Assembly (NCBI RefSeq): GCF_011493005.1
Contig: NZ_CP049156.1
Coordinates: 2,356,001-2,420,000, forward strand
Length of the DNA: 64,000 nt
Direction: 5' to 3'
DNA from: Caballeronia sp. SBC1
GTDB taxonomy: Bacteria > Pseudomonadota > Gammaproteobacteria > Burkholderiales > Burkholderiaceae
The notes beneath the pieces are model-generated. The model worked only from the letters and a program-made list of their open reading frames with translations, ran no database searches and was not told the DNA's origin. A program made the position numbers and the translations under genes. Of this stretch, positions 26,528 to 35,753 are shown piece by piece; within the stretch, counting starts at the first letter, position 1; the number at the start of each line of letters is the position of its first letter.

Positions 26528-29500
26528 TCAACCGCCGAACACGTACCCCACGCCCGCTCGCACGATGGTGCTGTTGCCACCGGACGACGACACTCCGCCG
26601 TTGAAGTTGATATTGCCCTTGTCGTTCCAGCGCGAAACGCCGATGCCCATTGCCGCCTGCCCGCGATAAGCTGCGATACCCGCATTCAGCGTCGTTCGTC
26701 CTGGCAGGTACGGTGTCACGACGTTGAGCGCCGACGCAGACGCAATCCCCTTGCGGGTGTTGCGGTCGAGGTCGCGAATTTGCTGATCGGTATTGTTGAA
26801 GCGCTGATCGGTATAGCTGTTGGCCTGACTAAGCGTGGAACTGGCTGACTGGTTTAACTGGCTCAGGTTGACGGCATCCGTTGCCAACGTACCAGCCGCG
26901 ACGTTGGTGATCTGCCGCTCACTGCCCACCGCGCCCACCGATACCGACGACGCGCGATCTGCCACCGAGCCCGCCCCCAGCGCCACTGAATTGGCCGCGC
27001 TGGCCGTGGCATTCGCACCCATCGCAACAGCATGCGTACCGCTCGCAGTCGCTGCTTCAGTTGATGTATCTCCAGCAGCGCTGTAAAGCGCGCTGCTTGA
27101 TGTCACGAAGTTGCTGACGTGGGTAACGATATCGTTCAGCTGACCGACGTTCACGGCGTCGGTAGCCAATGTCCCGGCCGCCACGTTATGGATTGCCGTG
27201 CCGCCGGCAATCCCCTGTCCGAGCGTGACGTTGCCGAAATCCGTCGCGCCGCTTGCGTCCTTGTCATAAGCGAGTGCGGTGACTGCCTTGCCAGTCTGGT
27301 CGACCAGACCTGCACTCTTCATTTGCCCAACGTTGACTGCATCAGTGTCGGCCGTTCCTGCCTGGACATTGGTGATCTGACGCTCATTGCCCGCTGCGCC
27401 CACCGACACGCTATTCAAGCGGTCCGCCACCGAGTTCGCGCCGACGGCAACTGTGTTGCCAGCAATGGCCTGCGCATTACCGCCGATCGCAGTGGCGTTG
27501 AGGCCACTTGCGCTTGCTGCGGCAAGCGTTGTGTTCGATACCAAGTATTTGAGCGCTGCACCGTTCTGCAGGCCGTCGACAAGTTGCGCCGTCTGGAACA
27601 ACTGGTCACCGTTGACCGCGTCCGTGCTGCCTGCTTTTACGACTCCAGCCGCGACGTTGTGCAACGCAACTGGCGACGCGGCGCCCGAACCACCCAGCGT
27701 CACGCTGCTTCGATTAACCGAGCCATCCGCCTTTGAATCGTAGGTAATGGCGGCGATCGTATTGCCCGTCGAATCGATCAGGCCCGCGTCCTTGAACTGC
27801 GCCACGCTGACTGCGTCGTGATCAGCGGTGCCGGCCTTGACGTTAGTAATCTGCCGTTCGTTGCCCGCCGCACCCACCGATACACTATCCGCGCGATCAG
27901 CTACCGAGTTGGCACCAAGGGCGACCGTATTGTCCGCCGTGGCTTGCGCGTTGCCGCCGATCGCGGTGGCGTCCAGGCCGTTTGCTTTGGCTGCTGCAAG
28001 CGTTGTGTTCGAGTTGAAGTACTTCAGTGCGGCCCCGTTCTGCAGACTGTCGACAAGTTGCGCAGTCTGGAACAACTGGTCGCCGTTGACTGCGTCCGTG
28101 CTGCCCGCTTTCACGTCCCCGGCCGCAACATTGTGCAAGGCCACCGGCGCAGTCGCGCCCACGCCGCCAAGCGTCACGCTGCTTCGATTAGTCGTGCCAT
28201 CCGCTTTGGTGTCGTAGGTAATGGCCGCAAGCGTATTGCCCGTCGAATCGATCAGGCCGGCGTTCTTCAGTTGAGCAACATTCACCGCGTCCTGATCCGC
28301 CACGCCGGCCTTAAGGTTCGAGAGGATCGTGCCACCGGTTCCACCCAGCACGACGTTCGATTTGCTGTCGTCCGTGTACGCAAGTTTCAGCGGCTCCGCA
28401 CGGGTCAGCGTGGCGAGCGAGGTAGCAACGTCTTGTACGTTTGTATTGGTCGCGTTAAGTTGGGCGCCGTTGACCGCGTCACTGCTTTGCGCGCTCAACG
28501 CGGCCGCCTTCAGGTTGGTGAGCGTCACTGCAGGCGCAGGTGTCGATCCTGGCGTTCCAGGCGATGCCGCGCCCAACGTAATCACGCTCTTGTCGACACC
28601 GTCATACGCCACAAAGGCATTCGTCATCGTTCCTAGCGCATTCGTGGTCGCGCCAAGTGCCTTTATTTGGCTCATGTTGACTGCGTCTGTTGCGCTAACC
28701 GCAGCCGCCACGTGCACGATACGCCGCTCCGACCCAACGTCGCCCACGGACACCACGTTGTTCAACGAGCCATCGCTGTTCGCGCCGAGCACGACGCTGT
28801 TTTTCCCTCTCGCCGTTACGTTGCTGCCCAGCACGAACGAATCTGCGCCAAACGCCACGTTACCGTTTCCGACCGCGTAGGTACCCGCTCCGCCCACGAC
28901 GTTATCCTTGCCGATCCCGCCCGCGCCGGCGGCGTAGACCTGCGTAGCCGAGCCAATTGCGAGCGAATCCGTGGCGTCCGTGTCTACGCTCGTGCGCCAA
29001 CCCATGGCAAGGCCATGGTCCGAATAAGCACTTGTGCGAACGCCGAGCGCAGTGGATTCATTGCCCGTTGAGGACACCCCCATTCCAACGGCCGCCGAGC
29101 TCGCCGTCGCGCTCGTGTAAGAGCCCACCGCAACGGAATAATCCCCGGCCGCGTGGGCATTCACGCCGATTGCAACCGCATTCGTGCCGACGGCTGTGGT
29201 GGGAGTTGTGCCGTCGATTGCTCCTGACACGATCAACTGATCCGGTGTCAGACCGGACCCGGATAAGGCAACTGCTCCAAGCCGGCCCGCACCTTCACTG
29301 CCCACCCCTGACACGCGTGGCGCGACAGCGCTCAATGCCTCGCGTACTTGCGATGAATAGACCCGAGCGCGTTCGTTCGAAACCTTCGCGAGGTTGTCAA
29401 CAAGCACAGCACTCGATACTTGCGGCACCACCATCAAGGAGACGGGTGCAAGCGCCAGGAACACTGCTGTGCCCATTCTTGTCCGGCGACTGGAGCACGC

Positions 29501-29590
29501 GATCTTTGAAAGACCATGCGAGTCAGCCTCACACAGGCCCGCGGACGTTTCATTTTGCTTCTTCAATACCACGCGCTGCGTCTTGTTCAT
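26528..29590 (-). CDS. Trimeric autotransporter adhesin (YadA/Hia type)
   Basis: A 1020-residue surface protein that would trimerise and export its own passenger through a 12-stranded barrel. It has a long N-terminal leader ending near VSSAVLVD with a hydrophobic core at about residues 40-58. Next come YadA-head repeats (AVAIGVNAHAAGDYSVAVGS, ALGVRTSAYSDHGLAMG), neck and stalk segments (VDVGQM-like NVGQLNDI, SDAVNGAQL), and a C-terminal YadA anchor with four strands ending VGYVFGG. Two tandem modules of 158 residues are near-identical. The likely role is adhesion to surfaces or cells; binding partner unknown. The OmpA lipoprotein gene follows. Confidence 0.95.
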   Translation of the reverse strand: MNKTQRVVLKKQNETSAGLCEADSHGLSKIACSSRRTRMGTAVFLALAPVSLMVVPQVSSAVLVDNLAKVSNERARVYSSQVREALSAVAPRVSGVGSEGAGRLGAVALSGSGLTPDQLIVSGAIDGTTPTTAVGTNAVAIGVNAHAAGDYSVAVGSYTSATASSAAVGMGVSSTGNESTALGVRTSAYSDHGLAMGWRTSVDTDATDSLAIGSATQVYAAGAGGIGKDNVVGGAGTYAVGNGNVAFGADSFVLGSNVTARGKNSVVLGANSDGSLNNVVSVGDVGSERRIVHVAAAVSATDAVNMSQIKALGATTNALGTMTNAFVAYDGVDKSVITLGAASPGTPGSTPAPAVTLTNLKAAALSAQSSDAVNGAQLNATNTNVQDVATSLATLTRAEPLKLAYTDDSKSNVVLGGTGGTILSNLKAGVADQDAVNVAQLKNAGLIDSTGNTLAAITYDTKADGTTNRSSVTLGGVGATAPVALHNVAAGDVKAGSTDAVNGDQLFQTAQLVDSLQNGAALKYFNSNTTLAAAKANGLDATAIGGNAQATADNTVALGANSVADRADSVSVGAAGNERQITNVKAGTADHDAVSVAQFKDAGLIDSTGNTIAAITYDSKADGSVNRSSVTLGGSGAASPVALHNVAAGVVKAGSTDAVNGDQLFQTAQLVDGLQNGAALKYLVSNTTLAAASASGLNATAIGGNAQAIAGNTVAVGANSVADRLNSVSVGAAGNERQITNVQAGTADTDAVNVGQMKSAGLVDQTGKAVTALAYDKDASGATDFGNVTLGQGIAGGTAIHNVAAGTLATDAVNVGQLNDIVTHVSNFVTSSSALYSAAGDTSTEAATASGTHAVAMGANATASAANSVALGAGSVADRASSVSVGAVGSERQITNVAAGTLATDAVNLSQLNQSASSTLSQANSYTDQRFNNTDQQIRDLDRNTRKGIASASALNVVTPYLPGRTTLNAGIAAYRGQAAMGIGVSRWNDKGNINFNGGVSSSGGNSTIVRAGVGYVFGG
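27310..28257 (-). repeat. Two tandem 474-bp modules inside the adhesin gene
   Basis: Landmarks such as GAATCGATCA recur at 27771 and 28245, exactly 474 bases (158 codons) apart. The two modules encode STGNT-AAITYD... through NERQITN with only scattered differences. A partial third module follows at the 3' side. Recombination between the copies could change stalk length in frame. Confidence 0.8.
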
Positions 29591-30180
29591 TTCTTTTGCT
29601 CACTCAGGTCTCAGACACGCGGACGCGCCCTCGGAATCATTGGCATCGGGTCACGGATGGTCGATCGATCCGGACCGACGACTTGAGCGTGCGCAGGAAT
29701 GCACAGAGCCGCCGAATTGCTTCGGGAGCCAGCAGACAGTGATCAATGTGGTTCCTGTCAGGCAGAAAGCCGGTAGCACGCTCGTGTGCCACTGTGACAG
29801 GTCAAGATAAATTTCCCCTATCAGTAAACTCTTAAAACGACGGGAGATAGGCCATTTGGTAGAGGTTTTGAGCGTGTTATACTGACCTTATGTATTTATT
29901 TGACAGCAATCATCACGAGGCGATATCCCTTAACAGGCCTCGCGTGTATCCTGATCGAGCTAAAACATTGAGCATGCATTCAGACAAGCAAGCACCGCCC
30001 GAGGGACAAAAACCCACTACCCCAAATGCAAAGACGGCGGCGTGGTTCGCCACGCCGCCGTCTTGATCAAGCAACATCCAACTAACTTCCAACCCACCTT
30101 CACACTTCGAGCGTGATATCCAGAAAAACCACGCTTGCCTCCACCTTGCTCTTTATTGCATTTGACCGTCATGACAATTG
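29591..30180. other. Intergenic region between the adhesin gene and pcaC
   Basis: 590 bases without a supported gene. The AT-rich part 29800-29930 probably contains the adhesin promoter: on the minus strand TATAAC (about 29876-29881) stands 17 bases after GTCAAA, a poor -35. The pca operon terminator is at 30032-30063. A ribosome site for the adhesin gene (GAGTGAGCAAAAGAAATG) is also present. Confidence 0.5.
30032..30063 (-). terminator. Strong hairpin terminator of the pca operon
   Basis: A perfect 14-bp stem (AGACGGCGGCGTGG at 30032-30045 and its complement at 30050-30063) closes on the stable tetraloop TTCG. On the minus strand it is followed by a short U-tract. It lies 117 bases after the pcaC stop. 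Confidence 0.85.
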
Positions 30181-30567
30181 CTACGCCGCGCGATCGTCCT
30201 CGTCGAAGATTTTTTGTGCCAAATGAAACGCCGAGTTTGCTGCTGGCACCCCACAATAAATAGCCGTCTGCAGGAGCACTTCCTTGATTTCCTCACGCGT
30301 CACGCCGTTGTTTTTCGCAGCCCGCAAATGCAGCGCGAGTTCTTCGCTGCGGTTGAGCGCGACCATCATCGAAATGGTCAGGAGGCTGCGGGTATGGCGC
30401 GGCAAACCCGGGCGCGTCCAGATATCGCCCCATGCGTAGCGGGTGATCAGGTTCTGGAACTCGGTCGTGAGATCCGTGCGGTTCTCAAGCGAGCGCGTGA
30501 CGTGCGCATCGCCAAGCACAGCGCGGCGTACGCTCAAACCCGCTTCGTAACGTTCGTCTTCGGTCAT
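30181..30567 (-). CDS. pcaC: 4-carboxymuconolactone decarboxylase
   Basis: PcaC decarboxylates 4-carboxymuconolactone to 3-oxoadipate enol-lactone in the protocatechuate branch of the beta-ketoadipate pathway. The 128-residue product starts MTEDERYEAGLSVRRAVLGDAHV. It carries the CMD-domain signature (RPGLPRHTRSLLTISMMVALNRSEEL, then EIKEVLLQTAIYCGVPAANSAFHLA). GGGAG precedes the ATG at 30567, which lies 1 base after the pcaD stop. It is the last gene of the pcaIJFBDC operon. Confidence 0.95.
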   Translation of the reverse strand: MTEDERYEAGLSVRRAVLGDAHVTRSLENRTDLTTEFQNLITRYAWGDIWTRPGLPRHTRSLLTISMMVALNRSEELALHLRAAKNNGVTREEIKEVLLQTAIYCGVPAANSAFHLAQKIFDEDDRAA

Positions 30568-30568
30568 G

Positions 30569-31357
30569 TCAGGCTCCCAGGAACTCAAGCAGCGTTTTCG
30601 TGTAGACGTCCGCTTGCTCGATATTCGACAAGTGCGCAGCATCGAGTTCGACATAACGCGCGCCCGCAATGTATCCGGCCAGTTCTTGCCCTTGCGCAGC
30701 GGTCGTGGACTGGTCATGCGTGCCCGAAATAACCAGCACCGGCGCCTTGATCGTCTTCGCTTCTTCGCGCGCATCGGCGTCGCGGATCGCTTCGCAATTC
30801 GATGCATAACCTTCGCCCGACGTGTGACGGAACACGTCGCGAATACCCGACAGCATTAGCGGCTGTGCGGCCATGAAACCAGCCGTGAACCAGCGCGGCA
30901 GAACGGCGTCGGCCAATGCAGGCATACCGCCCTCCTCGCGGGCTTTCGCCGCCCGGGGCGTCCATATTGCGTCCGAGCCGATCAGCGCCGCCGTGTTCGA
31001 AAGCACCACGCGCTCGAAGCGCTCCGGGTGGCGTGCAGCGAGCGCGATACCGGTCAGCCCGCCCATCGACAAGCCGCAATAGTGCGCGCGCTTGATGCCG
31101 AGTGAGTCGAGCAAACCGATCACCTCGCCTACGAGCTGGTCCAGCGTGTACGGACCCTTGGGCGCGTCCGAACGGCCATGACCGCGCGTGTCGTAACGCA
31201 GCACGCGATATTTAGCCGCGAGCGTTTCGACTTGCGGTGTCCACATGGAGACGTCGGCACCGAGCGAATTCGACAACACGAGCCAGGGTGCGTCGCTCCC
31301 GGCGGTGGCATCGATACGATAGAAGAGTTGAATACCGTTGACGGCGGCAAAAGGCAT
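30569..31357 (-). CDS. pcaD: 3-oxoadipate enol-lactonase
   Basis: PcaD is the alpha/beta hydrolase that opens 3-oxoadipate enol-lactone to 3-oxoadipate. The 262-residue protein has the nucleophile elbow CGLSMGG with Ser97, and candidates Asp215 (GTHDQST) and His242 (DAAHLSN) for the catalytic triad. The oxyanion-side motif SNSLGADVSMW is near residue 29. Its ATG overlaps the pcaB stop by 1 base (TAATG), so translation is coupled. Confidence 0.96.
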   Translation of the reverse strand: MPFAAVNGIQLFYRIDATAGSDAPWLVLSNSLGADVSMWTPQVETLAAKYRVLRYDTRGHGRSDAPKGPYTLDQLVGEVIGLLDSLGIKRAHYCGLSMGGLTGIALAARHPERFERVVLSNTAALIGSDAIWTPRAAKAREEGGMPALADAVLPRWFTAGFMAAQPLMLSGIRDVFRHTSGEGYASNCEAIRDADAREEAKTIKAPVLVISGTHDQSTTAAQGQELAGYIAGARYVELDAAHLSNIEQADVYTKTLLEFLGA

Positions 31358-32742
31358 TACGGAAGACTCCTGGATAATTGTGATCGATGCCCAACCAACG
31401 CGGCATCGACAAAAGCGTGCGCCTGGCCCACGTAGTTCGCGGGATCGAGCAGGGCTTGCAGTTGGACAAGAGAGAGATGTTGCATGACATGCTCGTCGCT
31501 CGCGAGCACGTGGTAAAGGGTCGCGCCGGTTGCCACGGCCTGCTTCGATGCATGCTCCACGAGCGTGTGCGCGTCGAGCCTGCCAATCCGGTCGCCGAGC
31601 GCGAGCATCACGGCTTCGCCGAGAATCAGTCCATGCGTGAGATCCAGATTGGCTGCGAGCCGGTCGGCGTTCACTTCAATATTCGACACGATCGCCGTGA
31701 TCTGCGCGAGTGCGCCGCCCGTCAGGCGGGCAAGATCGGGTAGCGCTTCCCATTCGGCCTGCCAGCCGCCGAGCGCGCGCTCATGCTCCTGAACCATGCC
31801 GCTGAACACGGTCGCGACCAGATTCGGCGCGCGCATGGCGGCCGTTAAGACAGCTGCGCAGCCCACGGGGTTGCGCTTGTGCGGCATCGTTGACGAACCG
31901 CCCTTACCCGCCGCAGCCGGCTCGGCCAGCTCGCCGACTTCCGTCTGCATCTGCAGCGAGATATCGCGGGCGATTTTACCCAGCGTACCCGTTAGCATGC
32001 CGAAACATGCCGCCGCTTCCGCGATCCGATCGCGTTGGGTATGCCACGGCAACGAAGGAAGTTGCAGGCCGAGGTCATCAGCAAGCGATTGGGCGACCAA
32101 CGGCGCCTTGTCCCTCAAGCTTGCTAACGTGCCCGCCGCGCCGCCGAATTGCAGTGCAAGCACGCGCGAGCGGCACTGTGCAAGACGCTCGCGATGCCGA
32201 GTCAACGCATCGAGCCATTGAGCGAATTTAAGGCCGAGCGTGATCGGCAAGGCCTGCTGAAGCCAGGTCCGGCCGATTGCCGGCGTTGTCCGGTATTTCT
32301 CCGCCTGAAGTGCGAGCGCGTCGCACGCGTCATTCAAACCGGCATCCAACAAATCGAACGTGGAACGCAGTTGCAAGACAGTACCGGTATCGATAATGTC
32401 CTGGCTCGTCGCGCCCCAATGCACGAATTTCGCGGCATCGGCGTCCTGGCTTTTGACCGCGGCGGTCAGTTGCTTCACCAGCGGAATCGCAAGATTGCCG
32501 CCGGATGCGGCGCCGGCCATCAACGCGTCAGGATCAATCAGGTCGGCATTGCAAGCAGCCGCGATCGAATCGACCGCGCTCGCCGGAATCACGCCATGCA
32601 AAGCCGATGCCCGCGCGAGCGCGGCCTCCACATCCAGCATCGACTGAACGGTCTGACGCGCGGACCACACGGCATTCATCTCGCGCGTGCCGCAGATCAG
32701 GTCCGTCAGCCGTCCAGCCGCCGAAAATGTCGGCTCAGACAT
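31357..32742 (-). CDS. pcaB: 3-carboxy-cis,cis-muconate cycloisomerase
   Basis: PcaB converts 3-carboxy-cis,cis-muconate to 4-carboxymuconolactone. The 461-residue protein belongs to the fumarase/aspartase superfamily. GATSQD (about 110-115) and the superfamily signature GSSTMPHKRNP (about 282-292) are present, with the catalytic Ser in the flexible signature loop. The start MSEPTFSAAG at 32742 overlaps the pcaF stop by 1 base; the longer frame adds 16 unlikely residues. Length matches the family. Confidence 0.96.
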   Translation of the reverse strand: MSEPTFSAAGRLTDLICGTREMNAVWSARQTVQSMLDVEAALARASALHGVIPASAVDSIAAACNADLIDPDALMAGAASGGNLAIPLVKQLTAAVKSQDADAAKFVHWGATSQDIIDTGTVLQLRSTFDLLDAGLNDACDALALQAEKYRTTPAIGRTWLQQALPITLGLKFAQWLDALTRHRERLAQCRSRVLALQFGGAAGTLASLRDKAPLVAQSLADDLGLQLPSLPWHTQRDRIAEAAACFGMLTGTLGKIARDISLQMQTEVGELAEPAAAGKGGSSTMPHKRNPVGCAAVLTAAMRAPNLVATVFSGMVQEHERALGGWQAEWEALPDLARLTGGALAQITAIVSNIEVNADRLAANLDLTHGLILGEAVMLALGDRIGRLDAHTLVEHASKQAVATGATLYHVLASDEHVMQHLSLVQLQALLDPANYVGQAHAFVDAALVGHRSQLSRSLP

Positions 32743-33944
32743 CACACACGCTCGATAGCGATCGCAATGCCCTGACCCACACCAATACACATCGTGCAGA
32801 GCGCAAAGCGTCCGCCGGTCCGATGCAGCTGATACGTCGCGGTGGTAACCAGACGTGCGCCGCTCATGCCGAGCGGATGACCGAGCGCGATTGCACCGCC
32901 GTTCGGATTCACGCGGGGATCGTCGTCGGCAATACCGAGCATGCGCAGCACAGCCAAACCTTGCGATGCAAACGCCTCGTTCAGTTCGATCACATCGAAT
33001 TGATCGATGGTCATGCCCAAACGCTTCATCAGCTTTTGCGACGCCGGCGCCGGTCCGATGCCCATCACGCGCGGCGGAACACCTGCTGTTGCAATGCCCA
33101 ACACGCGCGCACGCGGCACGAGGCCAAAACGCTTGGCGCTGTCTTCATCGGCGAGGAGCAGAGCCGCCGCGCCGTCGTTCACGCCCGACGCATTGCCCGC
33201 CGTCACCGTGCCATCCGGACGCACGACGCCCTTCAATCTCGCGAGCGCTTCCATGCTCGTTTCACGCGGATGTTCGTCCTGCGAAACCAGCACCGGCTCG
33301 CCCTTTTTCTGCGGGATAGACACTGGCACGATCTCTTGCGCGAGCGTGCCATCCTTCTGCGCGCGCAATGCTTTCTGCTGACTGCGTAGGGCGAACGCAT
33401 CCTGATCTTCGCGGCTCACCTTATAGTCAGTCGCGACGTTTTCGGCCGTTTCCGGCATGGAATCCACACCATGCAGTTTCTTCATCAGCGGATTGATGAA
33501 ACGCCAGCCGATGGTCGTATCGAAGATCTCTGCCTGACGCGAAAACGCCGTGGTCGCCTTGCCCTGCACAAACGGCGCACGGCTCATGCTTTCCACGCCG
33601 CCCGCAACCATCAGCGCCGCTTCGCCCGACTTGATCGCCCGCGCGGCCACGCCGATTGCGTCCATGCCCGATCCGCACAAGCGGTTGATCGTCGAGCCAG
33701 GCACGCCATCGGGCAAACCGGCCAGCAGCGCGGACATGCGCGCGACGTTACGATTGTCTTCGCCGGCCTGGTTCGCGCAACCGAAGATCAGGTCGTCGAT
33801 GGCGTTCCAGTCCACGTCTTTGTTGCGCTCCATCAATGCGCGCAGCGGCACGGCGCCCAGGTCATCGGCACGAACTGAGGACAACGCGCCGCCGTAACGG
33901 CCGACCGGGGTGCGAATCGCGTCGCAAATAAAAGCTTCTTTCAT
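32742..33944 (-). CDS. pcaF: 3-oxoadipyl-CoA thiolase
   Basis: PcaF splits 3-oxoadipyl-CoA into succinyl-CoA and acetyl-CoA, the last step of the pathway. The 400-residue thiolase has the nucleophilic Cys90 (NRLCGSGMDAIG), His356 (GGAIALGHPLGMSGARL) and Cys386 (CTMCIGVGQG). The adipyl-specific segment after EAFASQG also fits beta-ketoadipyl thiolases. It starts 14 bases after pcaJ and continues into pcaB with overlap. Confidence 0.96.
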   Translation of the reverse strand: MKEAFICDAIRTPVGRYGGALSSVRADDLGAVPLRALMERNKDVDWNAIDDLIFGCANQAGEDNRNVARMSALLAGLPDGVPGSTINRLCGSGMDAIGVAARAIKSGEAALMVAGGVESMSRAPFVQGKATTAFSRQAEIFDTTIGWRFINPLMKKLHGVDSMPETAENVATDYKVSREDQDAFALRSQQKALRAQKDGTLAQEIVPVSIPQKKGEPVLVSQDEHPRETSMEALARLKGVVRPDGTVTAGNASGVNDGAAALLLADEDSAKRFGLVPRARVLGIATAGVPPRVMGIGPAPASQKLMKRLGMTIDQFDVIELNEAFASQGLAVLRMLGIADDDPRVNPNGGAIALGHPLGMSGARLVTTATYQLHRTGGRFALCTMCIGVGQGIAIAIERV

Positions 33945-33958
33945 TCACTTCTCCCTGA

Positions 33959-34627
33959 TTACGCTTCGAGCGTGGTAGCCGCTTCGAGCGGTTCAAACGT
34001 CAGCGGCACTTGCGCCAGTTTCTGCAGTTCGTCGAACGACAGGCCTTCGATAATTTCCCGCACCACGAACCCGTTCGGCGTCACGTCGAACATGCCGTGA
34101 TCCGTGTACACGCGATTCACGCAATTCACGCCTGTCACCGGATAGGAACATTCGGCCACCAGCTTGCTTTCGCCTTGCTTCGTGAGCAGTTCCATCATCA
34201 CGTAGACCTGCTTCGCGCCGATCGCCAGATCCATCGCGCCGCCGACAGCAGGAATAGCGTCGGGCGCGCCGGTATGCCAGTTCGCGAGATCGCCCTTCGC
34301 CGACACCTGGAACGCGCCGAGCACGCAGATGTCGAGGTGGCCGCCGCGCATCATCGCGAACGAATCGGCGTGGTGGAAATACGCGCCGCCAGTGAGCAGC
34401 GTCACGTGTTGTTTGCCGGCGTTGATCAGTTCGTCATCTTCCGCGCCCTTCTCCGGCGCCGGGCCCATGCCGAGCAGACCGTTTTCGCTGTGCAGGAAGA
34501 TTTCGCGATCAGCCGCGAGATGGTTGGCGACGAGCGTCGGCACTCCGATACCCAGGTTCACGTACGCGCCTTCCTGAATGTCACGGGCGACGCGTTTCGC
34601 CATTTCGTCACGAGTCAGTTTTTTCAT
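33959..34627 (-). CDS. pcaJ: 3-oxoadipate CoA-transferase, subunit B
   Basis: PcaJ is the catalytic beta subunit that transfers CoA from succinyl-CoA to 3-oxoadipate. The 222-residue protein has the active-site segment FLHSENGLLGMGP, in which Glu48 should form the acyl-glutamyl intermediate, and GIGVPTLVANHL. Its partner PcaI is encoded 163 bases upstream, a wider gap than usual for this pair; I see no gene in that gap. Confidence 0.95.
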   Translation of the reverse strand: MKKLTRDEMAKRVARDIQEGAYVNLGIGVPTLVANHLAADREIFLHSENGLLGMGPAPEKGAEDDELINAGKQHVTLLTGGAYFHHADSFAMMRGGHLDICVLGAFQVSAKGDLANWHTGAPDAIPAVGGAMDLAIGAKQVYVMMELLTKQGESKLVAECSYPVTGVNCVNRVYTDHGMFDVTPNGFVVREIIEGLSFDELQKLAQVPLTFEPLEAATTLEA

Positions 34628-34790
34628 GTCGATGTCCTTGCTTGATGCATCCTTCGATTTTCGTCGCCGCGGCGTGGCTGGTTACATGCTTTACGTTGCC
34701 ACCGCCGCGCGAGAAACGTGATTTGCCGCGTATGCCGTTTGAGCGCTTTGCCCTCATGGCCGCTCTACGCGCTGACGCTCTTCGCGCTAA

Positions 34791-35495
34791 TCAAGCCGCT
34801 TTCTCCGCAGCGAGCTCTGCCGCGTGCACCGCTTGCGGCACCTCGATCACGCGTTGCACGAAGATGCCCGGCGTCACGATGTCTTCCGGATCCAGCGCGC
34901 CAAGCGGCACGACTTGCGAAACCTGCACGATCGCTGTCTTCGCTGCCATCGCCATGATCGGGCCGAAATTGCGTGCCGTTTTGCGATACACCAGATTGCC
35001 CCACCGGTCGCCCTTGAACGCTTTGATCAGCGCGAAATCGGCGTGCAGCGGCGCTTCGAGCACGTAATGCCGGCCATCGATAAAACGCGTCTCCTTGCCT
35101 TCGGCCAGCTTCGTGCCATACGCCGTGGGTGTAAAAAATCCGCCGATACCCGCGCCCGCCGCGCGAATGCGCTCAGCGAGGTTGCCTTGCGGCACGAGTT
35201 CGAGTTCAAGTTCGCCCGCGCGATACAAACCGTCGAACACTTGCGAATCGCTCTGACGCGGAAACGAGCAGATGATCTTGCGCACGCGTTTCGCTTTTAA
35301 CAGCGCCGCGAGGCCAGTTTCGCCATTACCCGCGTTGTTGTTCACGATGGTCAGTTCGCGCGCGCCCTGCTCGATCAGCGCATCGATCAGTTCCGACGGC
35401 ATGCCCGCCGTGCCGAACCCACCGATCATCACGGTCGCGCCGTCCTGAACGTCCTTCACCGCTGAACTCAGCGAGTCGAAAATCTTGTTGATCAT
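34791..35495 (-). CDS. pcaI: 3-oxoadipate CoA-transferase, subunit A
   Basis: PcaI is the alpha subunit of the succinyl-CoA:3-oxoadipate CoA-transferase. The 234-residue product starts MINKIFDSLSSAVKDVQDG (35495), with GGAAG 7-8 bases before it; an upstream ATG adds 11 residues without a ribosome site. The CoA-binding glycine motif GGFGTAGMPSELIDAL and IVNNNAGNGETGLAALLK are typical. It is the first gene of the pca operon, reading away from pcaR. Confidence 0.94.
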   Translation of the reverse strand: MINKIFDSLSSAVKDVQDGATVMIGGFGTAGMPSELIDALIEQGARELTIVNNNAGNGETGLAALLKAKRVRKIICSFPRQSDSQVFDGLYRAGELELELVPQGNLAERIRAAGAGIGGFFTPTAYGTKLAEGKETRFIDGRHYVLEAPLHADFALIKAFKGDRWGNLVYRKTARNFGPIMAMAAKTAIVQVSQVVPLGALDPEDIVTPGIFVQRVIEVPQAVHAAELAAEKAA

Positions 35496-35600
35496 GCCGT
35501 CTCTTCCTTTGACGAGTGCCGAATGCATCGAAGCCGCATTGCAACTGAATCAAAGCGCGCCGGATGACTTGATTTCGCCCGGCACCGCTTGCATTTTTAA

Positions 35601-35633
35601 GTTCGCTGTGCGAACATCGATTCGTTTAGCGAA
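35601..35633. promoter_or_regulatory. Putative PcaR operator pair between pcaI and pcaR
   Basis: A perfect palindrome GTTCG-CTGTG-CGAAC (35601-35615) and a near copy TTCG-TTTAG-CGAA (35621-35633) lie about 20 bases apart centre to centre, in the 258-base divergent region. IclR-type regulators of aromatic catabolism, including PcaR, bind 15-base palindromes of the GTTCG-N5-CGAAC kind. The position fits control of both promoters. Confidence 0.75.
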
Positions 35634-35753
35634 CAAGCGTCATGGTATTCCCGCGTTCGTTGCGCTGTCAATGAACCTCGGGTTTGTACCGATGCGCTCG
35701 CGATTTGCCCGGAATTTGCCTGACTTATAGGACCAAACAAGGACCATCCAGCG

